DNA of 32,857 bases from Verrucomicrobiota bacterium (lineage in GTDB: Bacteria; Verrucomicrobiota; Verrucomicrobiia; Limisphaerales; JADLHS01): the NCBI GenBank assembly GCA_008933055.1, contig WBXK01000008.1:1-32857 (forward strand), given 5' to 3'. The position numbers were made by a program, and so were the translations under genes. Below the pieces are notes generated by a model that was given only the letters and a program-made list of their open reading frames with translations, made no database searches and was not told where the DNA came from. Every line of letters starts with the position of its first letter. Position 1 is the stretch's first letter. Shown here piece after piece: positions 18,008 through 27,573 of this stretch.

Positions 18008-19096
18008 TCAGCCGAGGATGCGGCGGCCTTCGCTGTTGAAGATGCCTTTGAAGTTCATCTCCAAGGCTTGAGCGTTCGTCGCTTTGGCCATGGCCTCTTT
18101 CTCGGAGACGACGCCTTGTTTGACCAACGCAAAGAGTGCTTGGTTGAAATTCAACATGCCATCGTCTGTGCCGGTTTCAATGGCGACGGAGAGTTTGTCT
18201 AGGCGATTTTCTTCGATGAGTTTTTTCACCGTGCCGGTGTTGATCATGATCTCTAACGCGGGTGTCATCTTGCCGGCGATGGTAGGCACCATGCGCTGGC
18301 AGATTACGGCCTGCAAGGTTCCAGCAAGTTGGCGGCGGACTTGTTCTCGTTCGTTTGCATCAAAGAAATCCAGGATTCGCGTGATGGATTGCGCGGCATT
18401 TGTGGTGTGCAATGTGGATAGCACTAGATGGCCTGTGTCCGCCGCGCTCATGGCAGCGGCGAAGCTCACACTATCTCGCATTTCACCCACCATGATAATG
18501 TCCGGGTCTTGTCGAAGAACGTGTTTCAAGGCGTGATGGAATGATTGCGTGTCCAGCCCAACCTCGCGTTGTTCTATAACAGATTGATTGTCCTCGAATA
18601 CGAATTCGATTGGGTCCTCAAGAGTGATGACGTGTTTCTTAAAATTGCCGTTGATGTGTTCGATCATCGCCGCAAGTGTGGTGGATTTACCGCTGCCGGT
18701 TGAACCAGCCACAAGCACAATGCCGCGGGGTGATTCCGCGATTTTTCTGATTTGCGGGAGCAAGCCGAGCTCCTCGAAGCTTGGGACGTTCGTCTTCACG
18801 TAGCGCATGGCCAGACACCACTGGCCTCGTTGCTGGAAAAGATTGGTGCGGAACCGTCCGACGTTGGGAATGTAATAAGAAAAGTCAGCCTCGCGTTCCT
18901 CCTCCACCTTCTTTTTTATGTGTGCAGGTGTGATCGTGGCAATGACATTGTTCATCCAACTTTCGGTCGGATGCGGGCACTCGATGGCGATGAGCTCGCG
19001 GTTGATGCGGAAGATCACGGGGGTGCCGATTTTGATATGCACGTCTGATGCGTGACCATCCACCGCCGTCTTCAATATCTTGTAGAACAATTCCAT
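18008..19096 (-). CDS. pilT: Type IV pilus twitching motility ATPase PilT
   Basis: 362 aa; ASDVHIKIGTP, Walker A AGSTGSGKSTTLAAMI, HVITLEDPIEFVF, LRQDPDIIMVGEMRD, GHLVLSTLHTTNAAQSITRI. Confidence 0.93.
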   Translation of the reverse strand: MELFYKILKTAVDGHASDVHIKIGTPVIFRINRELIAIECPHPTESWMNNVIATITPAHIKKKVEEEREADFSYYIPNVGRFRTNLFQQRGQWCLAMRYVKTNVPSFEELGLLPQIRKIAESPRGIVLVAGSTGSGKSTTLAAMIEHINGNFKKHVITLEDPIEFVFEDNQSVIEQREVGLDTQSFHHALKHVLRQDPDIIMVGEMRDSVSFAAAMSAADTGHLVLSTLHTTNAAQSITRILDFFDANEREQVRRQLAGTLQAVICQRMVPTIAGKMTPALEIMINTGTVKKLIEENRLDKLSVAIETGTDDGMLNFNQALFALVKQGVVSEKEAMAKATNAQALEMNFKGIFNSEGRRILG

Positions 19097-19191
19097 AACG
19101 AGAGATTAGCAGAGCTGTGTGCAGACGCCAAAGCTGAAAACGTAAGCGGGGAAGAATTGTCTCTTGCTCCAAACTTTCGGCTGTTTAACCT

Positions 19192-20031
19192 GTGGTCGTG
19201 GATTGGTTCATAGGCAAAAGTTCTGACAGACATCTCCTCCTGCTCGCCGTGTTGATTTATGGCGTCAGCATGATTTACTCGGTATTTCTTTGGCGGAAAG
19301 GTTTTCGCCGGGACGATCGCGTGAATTATTTCCTGCTGCTTGGTGCTTTTGTTTTCCATTCCTGGGCATTGTTCCAACGCGGGTTATCATTCAATCGCTG
19401 CCCGGTCAATAATCTGTTCGAGATGATGATGTTCTTTACATGGACGACCACTATCACATGCCTTTTGATGGGGCTGATGCCGAAGTTGCGATTCATGGGA
19501 GCGTTCGCATCACCGGTGTTGTTTGCGGTAGGGGTGTTTTCTCTGATGCCGTCGCTAGATCCGCCGCATCACGGCAAGCCGGTTTTTTCGGGCGGGATGG
19601 AAAGCCTTCACGCTGCCACCATCATGCTTGCGTATGGATTGTTCGGTTTGTGCGCCGCTGCTTCCGCGATGTTTCTTACGCAGCAGCACAATCTGAAGTT
19701 CGACAAGTTGCGCGCCGTCCTGTCGTTCATGCCATCCATCGAGCGGCTCGACAAAGTCTCGACGCGTCTCGCTCTCGCTGCATTTATTCTGCTCACCATG
19801 GGTTTGTCGGCTGGCGGACAATTACGCCACGAGGGAAATGTCAGTTACTGGAAGGAAACAAAAGTCCTGTGGTCGGCGCTCCTTTGGTTGATCTATGCGG
19901 GACTGTTGTTCTTCAGGATGCGGGGCATTCTTACCGGGCGACGATTCGCGTTCGGATTGATCGCGGTTTTCATTTTTCTGGTCCTGACTTTTTGGGGAAC
20001 TCATTTGTTGTCTCCTTTGCACAATCCATGA
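19192..20031 (+). CDS. Cytochrome c assembly protein, CcsA/HemX-like
   Basis: 279 aa, multispanning, GTG start; FFTWTTTITCLLMGLMPKLRFMGAFASP and WKETKVLWSALLWLIYAGLLFFRM; precedes hemA. Confidence 0.82.
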   Translation: MVVDWFIGKSSDRHLLLLAVLIYGVSMIYSVFLWRKGFRRDDRVNYFLLLGAFVFHSWALFQRGLSFNRCPVNNLFEMMMFFTWTTTITCLLMGLMPKLRFMGAFASPVLFAVGVFSLMPSLDPPHHGKPVFSGGMESLHAATIMLAYGLFGLCAAASAMFLTQQHNLKFDKLRAVLSFMPSIERLDKVSTRLALAAFILLTMGLSAGGQLRHEGNVSYWKETKVLWSALLWLIYAGLLFFRMRGILTGRRFAFGLIAVFIFLVLTFWGTHLLSPLHNP

Positions 20032-21089
20032 GCATCGTTGTCGTTGGACTCAGCCATAGGACCTCGCCCGTGGAACTGCGAGAGCGATTCGCTTTTGTCG
20101 AGGCGAAGATCCCTGATGCGCTCCTGAAACTCCGCGCCGACGGGTTGGCGACGGAGGCCGTGATCCTGTCCACCTGTAATCGCGTGGAACTTTACATCGC
20201 TACGGCTAACGAGCCGACACAAGCGATCAGCGACTTAAAAAAATTTCTCGCAAAGACTCACGCCCAGCCTGAGCCAGGTGGCGAAGAGCTGTATTCGTTA
20301 CACGAACCTCATAGCGTTCATCATCTGTTCAAAGTCGCGTGTGGTCTCGACTCCATGGTTCTGGGGGAGACGGAGATCCTTGGCCAACTCAAGCAGGCCT
20401 ACGATCTTGCGCTGAAGAGCGGCCATACTGGCGCGCGATTGAACAAAACATTTCAGCGCGCTTTTAATGTCGCCAAACAAGTCCGCACGGAAACCAATAT
20501 CCAACGCGGTAGCATCTCCGTGGCTTCCGTGGCTGTGGAACTGGCGGAGAAGATTTTTAGTAGTCTCGAGGGGCATGAGGTAATGGTTATAGGTGCTGGC
20601 GATACGAGCGAAAAGACAGCGCGAGCGTTGTTGTCGCGCGGCGCGAAAGGCATTGTGGTAGCGAATCGTTCATATGAGCGCGCGGAAGTTCTCGCCAAAG
20701 TCCTAGGGGGCCGCGCGGTAAAGTTTGACGACTGGTCGCGCGAGTTTGAGAAGGTGGACATCGCTATCAGCAGTACCGCCGCGCCACATCACATTCTGGA
20801 TCGCGCCAATCTCGAGCCAATGATGAAGCTACGTCGCAACCGTCCGCTGCTTCTGATAGACATCGCCGTGCCGCGCGATATTGATCCCGAAGTGAACCAC
20901 CTGGACAACGTCTATCTGTACAACGTAGATGACCTACAAAGCATCGCGAATGATTACTTGGATCACCGCAAGGAGGAGATTCTGAAATGCGAGGCGATTA
21001 TCCAGGAGAAGGCGAGAGCGGTTTTAAACAAAAACCCGTCGCACGGTGCGTGTTTCATCAAAAACTCACCGGAGACTCTTCAGTCATGA
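20028..21089 (+). CDS. hemA: Glutamyl-tRNA reductase (short form)
   Basis: MSIVVVGLSHRTSPVELRERFAF, STCNRVELYIAT, GLDSMVLGETEILGQLKQAY, VIGAGDTSEKTARAL, YNVDDLQSIA; ATGA overlaps with both neighbours; start placed inside ORF 19440..21089. Confidence 0.95.
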   Translation: MSIVVVGLSHRTSPVELRERFAFVEAKIPDALLKLRADGLATEAVILSTCNRVELYIATANEPTQAISDLKKFLAKTHAQPEPGGEELYSLHEPHSVHHLFKVACGLDSMVLGETEILGQLKQAYDLALKSGHTGARLNKTFQRAFNVAKQVRTETNIQRGSISVASVAVELAEKIFSSLEGHEVMVIGAGDTSEKTARALLSRGAKGIVVANRSYERAEVLAKVLGGRAVKFDDWSREFEKVDIAISSTAAPHHILDRANLEPMMKLRRNRPLLLIDIAVPRDIDPEVNHLDNVYLYNVDDLQSIANDYLDHRKEEILKCEAIIQEKARAVLNKNPSHGACFIKNSPETLQS

Positions 21090-22066
21090 ATGACTCGGCG
21101 TCATGTCCAATCATCATCGCAACGCGCGGCAGTGCCCTCGCGCTCGCGCAGACACATATGGTTCTGGGGCAATGCCGAAAAGCTTTTCCAGAACTCCTAT
21201 TTGATTTTAAGGTGATCAAGACCACCGGCGATAAACTTCAGACAGCTTCGATGTCCAAGACGGATACAAGTCTGCCTAAGGGGCTCTTCACCAAGGAGCT
21301 TGAAGTGGCCTTACTCAACGGTCAGGCCGATCTCGCAGTCCACAGCTTGAAGGATTTGCCTACCGAGCTGCCGGAGGGATTGATGTTGGCCGCCACGCCG
21401 CGGCGCGCAGATGTGCGGGATGTTCTGATTTATCGAGCTGATGGCCGGCCAGGCTTCCGTGGTTTTCAACCGAACGCCACGTTGAAGGATTTTCCTTCGG
21501 GTGCGACTATCGCTACCAGCAGCACGCGTCGCGCGGCGCAATTGAAGCTGGCGCGCCCTGATCTGGCCATCGTGGAGATACGCGGGAACGTCGCCACACG
21601 CATGAGCAAAGTTGCCGAGCGCGCGGAACTCGATGCCACCGTCCTCGCGCTGGCTGGGATATCGCGTCTCCATTTTATCATCGCGCCTGATGGTAAGTTA
21701 TCGGGTGAGGGCGTACCTGTTGGATTGCTTGCTGTGGTGATTGATGTGGAAACGATGTTGCCGTGCGTAGGGCAGGGGGCGATTGGTATCGAGATTCGAG
21801 CGAAAGATGAACGCATTACGGCGATATGCCAGCGATTGAATCACGCTGAAACTTTTCAAGCGGTCACGGCGGAGCGTGCCTTCCTTCGCGGCATGGGCGG
21901 CGGTTGCCAGAGTCCTGTCGCGGCCTATGCGGAAATCGCAGGAGGAAAAATTTCTGTTCAAGCCGTGTCCTTCCGTGATGGCCCGGCTAAACGGGCGTCC
22001 GGCGTGGATTCGGTGAACGCAGCGGAAACACTGGGTGCTCGGCTTGCACATGAGTTGTCGCGGTGA
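21086..22066 (+). CDS. hemC: Hydroxymethylbilane synthase (porphobilinogen deaminase)
   Basis: IATRGSALALAQTHMVL, LFTKELEVALLNGQADLAVHSLKDLPTELPEGL, CVGQGAIGIEIR, ERAFLRGMGGGCQSPVAAYA. Confidence 0.96.
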   Translation: MNDSASCPIIIATRGSALALAQTHMVLGQCRKAFPELLFDFKVIKTTGDKLQTASMSKTDTSLPKGLFTKELEVALLNGQADLAVHSLKDLPTELPEGLMLAATPRRADVRDVLIYRADGRPGFRGFQPNATLKDFPSGATIATSSTRRAAQLKLARPDLAIVEIRGNVATRMSKVAERAELDATVLALAGISRLHFIIAPDGKLSGEGVPVGLLAVVIDVETMLPCVGQGAIGIEIRAKDERITAICQRLNHAETFQAVTAERAFLRGMGGGCQSPVAAYAEIAGGKISVQAVSFRDGPAKRASGVDSVNAAETLGARLAHELSR

Positions 22067-22075
22067 TCGGGCGGT

Positions 22076-22715
22076 TCAGTTTTTCGCTTTGCCTTCACTT
22101 AGCAGGGCGCTCTTCCCATATTTTCCGTAGAGGCTGCGATTGCTCTGGTTGGATTTAAATTTTTGATCCACTTCCAAGTATTCCAGTGCGATGAGTTTCC
22201 AATGCGTGGGAACAAAAGCGGCATTGTCCTCTCGCAGGGTTTTTTCCCATTCGTAAGCGAGAAGCAGAGGAAGCGTGTCTTGCGTGACCTTGGGATGTTG
22301 TGATGGCAAATAATAGAAATAGCGTTGCGTGGCGTTGGCTGTGCTGGCGCTGTATGTTTTTCATTCTAGGTAACCACGCCAGCGCACCCGCAAATAACCC
22401 ACAGTCTGTGCTTCGCTAGCAGTCGTGAAGGGAACACGAGCATTTAGGCCGGCGTCCTTGAGTCCGGCGCTTCCGGATGACTCCATTTGGCTGCCTGCTT
22501 CGTTAGAGCGGGCGAAGAACAATTTTAAAGCGCTGGCATTGGTGAGTGCTGAACTCGCAGCCGTGATGGTTTTCTGAAGCAACTCGCGATGTGTGCTGTT
22601 GTTAGCGTCAAAGTCGTGACCGCGATGTTTGCCATAGTTGTCAGCACGATCGCTAGGAGCGCGGCGATTGTGCGTGGATCGATTCTCATCTGTGAAATTT
22701 AGGCGGTAGTGTTAG
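22076..22715 (-). pseudogene. Interrupted gene of unknown function
   Basis: ORFs 22361..22582 and 22076..22309 share one frame and read through a TGA at 22361-22363 (VRWRGYLE*KTYSASTANATQRYFYYLPSQHPKVTQDTLPLLLAYEWE); the frame stays open upstream to a TAA near 22715 without a good start. Confidence 0.6.
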
Positions 22716-22791
22716 CTTTGCGTGTGTGGTCAATACAAAAGCTAACTTCAAACAAAAACGGAATGATGGAACGATTTTTTTTGCTGGGAAC

Positions 22792-22820
22792 TTGTCAAAC
22801 AATCTTTTTTTTGATAATTA
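22792..22820 (+). promoter_or_regulatory. Sigma70-like promoter for the PPi-PEPCK-like gene
   Basis: TTGTCA (22792-22797), 17-bp AT-rich spacer, TAATTA (22815-22820); predicted TSS close to the ATG at 22827. Confidence 0.45.
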
Positions 22821-22826
22821 TTCCTC

Positions 22827-25800
22827 ATGGTTGATTCCAAACCAGCAGGGATTTTCCCCTCACAAACGACAGAACAGTTGATTTCTTATATCAACGTAAA
22901 ACTAGTCCTCCTAGGCTGCCAACCTGTGAGGGTGAATGACTCAGAAGATTCGTCAGACCTAGTGTCGGCTTTTGCTGCGCAGTATCAGGAGAAGGACCGA
23001 TTGCTTGGCCAATACCTTTGCCCTGCCGATCAGCGCATCCAAACGTTCCTTTACGATTATCTTCAGGATGTCGCCGTGCCGCGATTGCCACTGCGCACGT
23101 TCACACTGGATCGCGCCGGACTCGCGCGAGTGCTGTCGCTGCCGGTGGACCGTGATGAATTCTCCTCCGACATCATTACCTCGTTCCGCCTCAAAAACGG
23201 CGTGTTACACAATCCCAAGAGCGACCGCCGCACCACTGCTGGGATTTTTCATGTCGCCGAAGGCGGCCTGCCCATTCCCGATGACAAACTCGGCGTGCCG
23301 AAACAAACCTTCGCCAAGATGCTCGGTTTGGCGCTGAATCCACCGCGCGATCTGATGCGTCTGCCGTTTACCGCAACGCAAAACCAGCCCGCCGAATGTT
23401 TTGTTTCATTGATGTTGCGCCCGATTGTTTGCCCGGAAGTTCCCGGATTCACATCTCAGAAAACGATGGAAGTCCGCTTCTTTGTGCCGGGCAACATGGT
23501 AAGCAACCTGGATTTCGTGGAAAGCATCTTCGGAAACGCGGGCGATCCGCTCCTGCCGGAAAATGATTCTGGTCTCGACGCAGAACATTGGACGGGGCAC
23601 ACCGGCTGTATAGTTCTCGCGCCGCATCTGGTCCGTGTGACGAAGAAGGCCGTTGGTTTGCCGCAATGGAAAGACGCTACCGAACGCCAACAACGCGACG
23701 GGATGTGCTGGAAGGACGAGAACGAACTCTATAACAACGGTGGTGCCTTCAAGCTCACCTGCCGCGATGAACACGGCGTCATCGTGACCATCATCGCGGA
23801 TAATTATTTTGGTTACTGCAAGAAAGAGGTGAAAACGCAGATCAGTTACGCGGCGAATCTGTTCGGTCTTTGCGAAGAGGAACACGCCGGTGGCGCGCTG
23901 GTTTTCCCCGCCTATGATCTTGGTGAGGAATTTTCCGGAGGCACACATGTCCGTCAACTTGGTCATACGTTCAAGGAAGTCGCAGAGGTCTATCGCGACT
24001 TCATGGACGTGAAGCCCGAGGGGTATGGAGTGGACAAGAAGTTTGATGACATCCTTTACGTACCCGAACACGCGAGGTTCGATCTTCATGCACAACGCGT
24101 GACTTGGAAGAATGAGACTGGCGAACATGCCATCAAACTTCTCCCTACTCAGACTTACGTCCGGCCATCCGGCTACAAGGTGCGCATGGAAAAGCCGCCC
24201 GGCACAAACCGGGCGTGGCGGCTTGTCGGCATTGCCGGTGAAGGATTGCTCTGTCACAAACCCTGCACGGTTTCCGGCGGTGGTAAATCTGAAATCTCCA
24301 AACCCATCACTGACGCCATCCTGACCGGCCCGGTATTCGTCGCCGATTTGAAGGCGGATATGAACAAGGTCACGAGGCTGATCAATCGCGATTACTCCGA
24401 CCGATTCAAGGACAAGACCCGCGTGGACAAGCGCGCCGTGCTGGATTCCGCCCGATCGCTGGGGTCAGTCATCAAGCTGCTATCCCCTGATGAGCGCGAT
24501 TTCACTCAGGAATACAACGAGTGGCTCGAAAGTGTTCCGCAATACATCAAGGAACTGGTCTTTGTGGTGAAGCGGTATTACAAGCCGGAGTGGAACACGA
24601 AGTGGCGCGAGCATTTCAGCGTGGACATCATCAACGGCACACCCGGCAACGAACTCAAGTGTGACAACCGGAAACTCGTCACTACGCATCTGCGCGTAGG
24701 CTTTGACGATGAAGGCGCGTGGCGGACATTTGGGTTGCGTAAAGACTTTTATCCGGCAGTGAAGATTCAGGCGGAAGACGACATCACCGCTTCTGTTGTC
24801 GTTCCTTCCAATAATATCTCTACAGGCATAATCGCCAGTGATTCGCCAGGGCGAACAGATGCCGCCAATACCTCTCGCATCGAACTGGCCACTGCCAACA
24901 ATTCGAACTCGCTTAAATTCGTGATCAATTGCGAGCGACGTTTGTTCCAGCGTCCTGACGATGCGATCCATCGCGGCTACGACAAGATGACGGAACAAGA
25001 TTTTGTTCGCAGGGATAATTTCTTTTCCAACTATGAGCCGCTCAACGTCGAGGCGGCTCGCGCACTTGTGGAGGAGGCAATCGGGTTCAACCAGTTCACT
25101 GAACCTATGCAAGCACTCATCCGCAGCGTCGCTGAAACTGGTTCTAACAGTTACTTCGTCAGCTCTGCACACCCGCGCATCGTGGACGGCAAGCCCAGCA
25201 AGAATCCACGTTATCTCCAAGTGCGACCGGACCTCCTCGCGCCACGCCAAGTTCATCTTGCAGAGATGGCCACGCGCTTGCGTCGTCACGTCCCACCGGG
25301 GTTGCCTGTTCATAATCCTGTCGGGGCTGTGTTGCCAGGGCGTCGCAACAATCCTCCTGAGCCTGGAATCCGCTCGCTCGCGGTGTTCAATCCCATCCAC
25401 TACTTCGAGCTCCCGGAGTTGTTCATGGAATTTATTTGTAGCATGACGGGCAAATCACCTTCCACTACCGGCGCAGGATCAGAAGGCGCGTTGACCAAAG
25501 GCCCATTCAACGCCTTGCCGCCCATTATTGATCTCAACAACGCCCTCGTCTCGTTCCTGCTCACAGGACATGACGCATTTGTCACCGCCGCAGGTTATGT
25601 CGGGCCAAAGTTCCGCGTGGATCACGATGTCAGTCTTCTCGTGCCCGAAGTCTGGTGTCACATGGATACGGCGGAGCGGGAGCCTCAATTTCTAATCGCG
25701 AACCACTACCTCGAAAAGTGTGAAGATTTTGTTCACGACGGTAAAAAGGTTCTCGCAAGCCGATTGGGTTATCGCATCAACATTCGATTTGTTCATTCCT

Positions 25801-26318
25801 TCTTTGGACGCGTGTTTAATCATCCACACGAGGTTTTTTCTGATACGATGCTCAAGCCGGAATTGCAGGATATGGCGGTATTCGTGGATGGAATAGAGAA
25901 CATAATCGCCACGCAGAAGCGCGTTTCGCAGATGTATTTTGACGATGGTAGCATCGATCAAGCTTGCCCGCCTTTGCAGGCACTGCTGCACATCATGTTG
26001 CACGATCAATGGCAGGACAAAGACCTAGATCATTCCGATGTGAGGAAGCTGTTCACGCGTGAAAACCTTCTGGCGAGCGACTGGTATGCAGCGCGACTCA
26101 ATGCAAAGCAGGCTGTGGATCGCAATCTCTGGAAGCGGCATGTGGAATACCTCGACAAGTTTTTGAAGCGCGCGAGTCACGCCGATGAAGCCACCCGCCT
26201 CAACATTGCAGACCGACTGGTTCAAGCGCGAAAGAAGTTGAACGAGGTTGAAGCCTCAGATTATTGGAAATCGCTCGCCGGCACACTGGGCGCAGAGCCC
26301 ATTGGTTCGTATCGGTAG
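22827..26318 (+). CDS. Probable PPi-type (diphosphate) phosphoenolpyruvate carboxykinase
   Basis: 1163 aa; GHTGCIVLAPHLVRVTKKAVGLPQW, IIADNYFGYCKKEVKTQISYAANLFGLCEEEHAGGALVFP, P-loop-like TVSGGGKSEISK; size and recalled motifs fit the large PPi-PEPCK family; no search run. Confidence 0.65.
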   Translation: MVDSKPAGIFPSQTTEQLISYINVKLVLLGCQPVRVNDSEDSSDLVSAFAAQYQEKDRLLGQYLCPADQRIQTFLYDYLQDVAVPRLPLRTFTLDRAGLARVLSLPVDRDEFSSDIITSFRLKNGVLHNPKSDRRTTAGIFHVAEGGLPIPDDKLGVPKQTFAKMLGLALNPPRDLMRLPFTATQNQPAECFVSLMLRPIVCPEVPGFTSQKTMEVRFFVPGNMVSNLDFVESIFGNAGDPLLPENDSGLDAEHWTGHTGCIVLAPHLVRVTKKAVGLPQWKDATERQQRDGMCWKDENELYNNGGAFKLTCRDEHGVIVTIIADNYFGYCKKEVKTQISYAANLFGLCEEEHAGGALVFPAYDLGEEFSGGTHVRQLGHTFKEVAEVYRDFMDVKPEGYGVDKKFDDILYVPEHARFDLHAQRVTWKNETGEHAIKLLPTQTYVRPSGYKVRMEKPPGTNRAWRLVGIAGEGLLCHKPCTVSGGGKSEISKPITDAILTGPVFVADLKADMNKVTRLINRDYSDRFKDKTRVDKRAVLDSARSLGSVIKLLSPDERDFTQEYNEWLESVPQYIKELVFVVKRYYKPEWNTKWREHFSVDIINGTPGNELKCDNRKLVTTHLRVGFDDEGAWRTFGLRKDFYPAVKIQAEDDITASVVVPSNNISTGIIASDSPGRTDAANTSRIELATANNSNSLKFVINCERRLFQRPDDAIHRGYDKMTEQDFVRRDNFFSNYEPLNVEAARALVEEAIGFNQFTEPMQALIRSVAETGSNSYFVSSAHPRIVDGKPSKNPRYLQVRPDLLAPRQVHLAEMATRLRRHVPPGLPVHNPVGAVLPGRRNNPPEPGIRSLAVFNPIHYFELPELFMEFICSMTGKSPSTTGAGSEGALTKGPFNALPPIIDLNNALVSFLLTGHDAFVTAAGYVGPKFRVDHDVSLLVPEVWCHMDTAEREPQFLIANHYLEKCEDFVHDGKKVLASRLGYRINIRFVHSFFGRVFNHPHEVFSDTMLKPELQDMAVFVDGIENIIATQKRVSQMYFDDGSIDQACPPLQALLHIMLHDQWQDKDLDHSDVRKLFTRENLLASDWYAARLNAKQAVDRNLWKRHVEYLDKFLKRASHADEATRLNIADRLVQARKKLNEVEASDYWKSLAGTLGAEPIGSYR

Positions 26319-26356
26319 GCTCTTATCGGTAGTCGTTTAAATCTTCCAAATTGAGA

Positions 26357-26392
26357 CAGGCCACTTGTTATCAGAGTGGCCTGATTTCTTTT
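26357..26392 (+). terminator. Rho-independent terminator of the PPi-PEPCK-like gene
   Basis: CAGGCCACT-TGTTATCAG-AGTGGCCTG (perfect 9-bp stem, 9-nt loop) followed by ATTTCTTTT. Confidence 0.85.
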
Positions 26393-26404
26393 GGGCTCTA
26401 CGCT

Positions 26405-27505
26405 TTACCGTTGCACCCGCGCGCCGCCGCCCTTCATCAACTTTTCCACCTCGCTCTTGTCGGCCATGCTCGTGTCTCCGGGCGTGGTCATTGCTAACGC
26501 GCCGTGAGCGGCGCCATAATCCACGGCCTTTTGCGCGTCGCCATTGGTCATCAATCCGTAGATGAAACCCGACGCAAAGCTGTCGCCGCCGCCAACGCGA
26601 TCCAAGATTTCCAGATCAGGATACTTGCGGCTCTCGAAGAATTTTCCGTCATGCCAGGCGATTGCCTCCCAATCGTTGATCGTCGCGGTCTTCGCCGCAC
26701 GCAGCGTCGTGGCGGTTGCCTTGAAGTTCGGAAATCTTTTAACTGCTGTCTCAATCATCTTCTTGAATGCTGTCACGTCAATATGCAAAAGGTTTTCGTC
26801 CGCGCCTTCGACGTGGAAGCCGAGGCAGGCGGTGAAGTCTTCCTCGTTGCCAATCATAACGTCCACGTAATTGGCGATCTCCTCGTTCACTTCCTGCGCG
26901 CGTTTCTGGCCACCGATGGATTTCCAAAGGCTCGGACGATAGTTCAGATCGTAGCTGACTATCGTGCCGTGTTTGTTAGCTGCTCTCACCGCCTCGATGA
27001 CGAGTGGTGGAGTTGTGTCAGATAGTGCGGCGAAGATCCCACCCGTGTGCAACCAACGCACGCCGAGTTTGCCGAAGATGTGATCCCAATCGAAATCTCC
27101 CGCCTTAAGCTGGCTTGCCGCAGTCAATCCGCGATCCGAAACTCCCACCGCCCCGCGTACTCCGTGACCGCGTTCAGTAAAGTTGAGTCCATTGCGCGTG
27201 AGGCGACCGATGCCATCGAAAGGCAGCCATTTGATGAACTCTGTGCTGACGCCGCCCTGCAAAATAAAATCTTCAAGCAACCGTCCCACTTCATTGTCGG
27301 CAAACGCAGTCGCCACCGCTGTCTTCATCCCGAAACACCGGCGCAATCCACGCGCGACGTTGTATTCACCGCCGCCTTCCCAAACTCTAAATTCACGCGT
27401 GGTGCGGATGCGTCCCTCGCCGGGATCAAGTCGCAACATGATTTCGCCAAGCGAGAGAAGGTCGTAGGCGCAAGAGGCAGCGGGTTTGATCTGAAGTTTG
27501 GACAT
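26405..27505 (-). CDS. PfkB-family carbohydrate kinase (2-keto-3-deoxygluconate kinase-like)
   Basis: 366 aa; LLSLGEIMLRLDPGEGRIRTTREFRVWEGGGEYNVARGL, YDLNYRPSLW, ILDRVGGGDSFASGFIYGLM. Confidence 0.88.
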   Translation of the reverse strand: MSKLQIKPAASCAYDLLSLGEIMLRLDPGEGRIRTTREFRVWEGGGEYNVARGLRRCFGMKTAVATAFADNEVGRLLEDFILQGGVSTEFIKWLPFDGIGRLTRNGLNFTERGHGVRGAVGVSDRGLTAASQLKAGDFDWDHIFGKLGVRWLHTGGIFAALSDTTPPLVIEAVRAANKHGTIVSYDLNYRPSLWKSIGGQKRAQEVNEEIANYVDVMIGNEEDFTACLGFHVEGADENLLHIDVTAFKKMIETAVKRFPNFKATATTLRAAKTATINDWEAIAWHDGKFFESRKYPDLEILDRVGGGDSFASGFIYGLMTNGDAQKAVDYGAAHGALAMTTPGDTSMADKSEVEKLMKGGGARVQR

Positions 27506-27573
27506 GATTAAAAGTTGTTTTGAGCGGACGAGAATCTGGAAGGAAACAGCGACAAACTCAAACAGATTTCAAT

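Noticed and set aside
19440-20027. N-terminal extension of the 549-aa hemA ORF
   Set aside because: Overlaps ccsA out of frame; HemA clearly begins at MSIVVVGLSHRTSP (20028).
23406-25400. Minus-strand ORFs of 283 and 306 aa inside the PPi-PEPCK-like gene
   Set aside because: Lie entirely antisense to a long coherent CDS; no motif or start context support.
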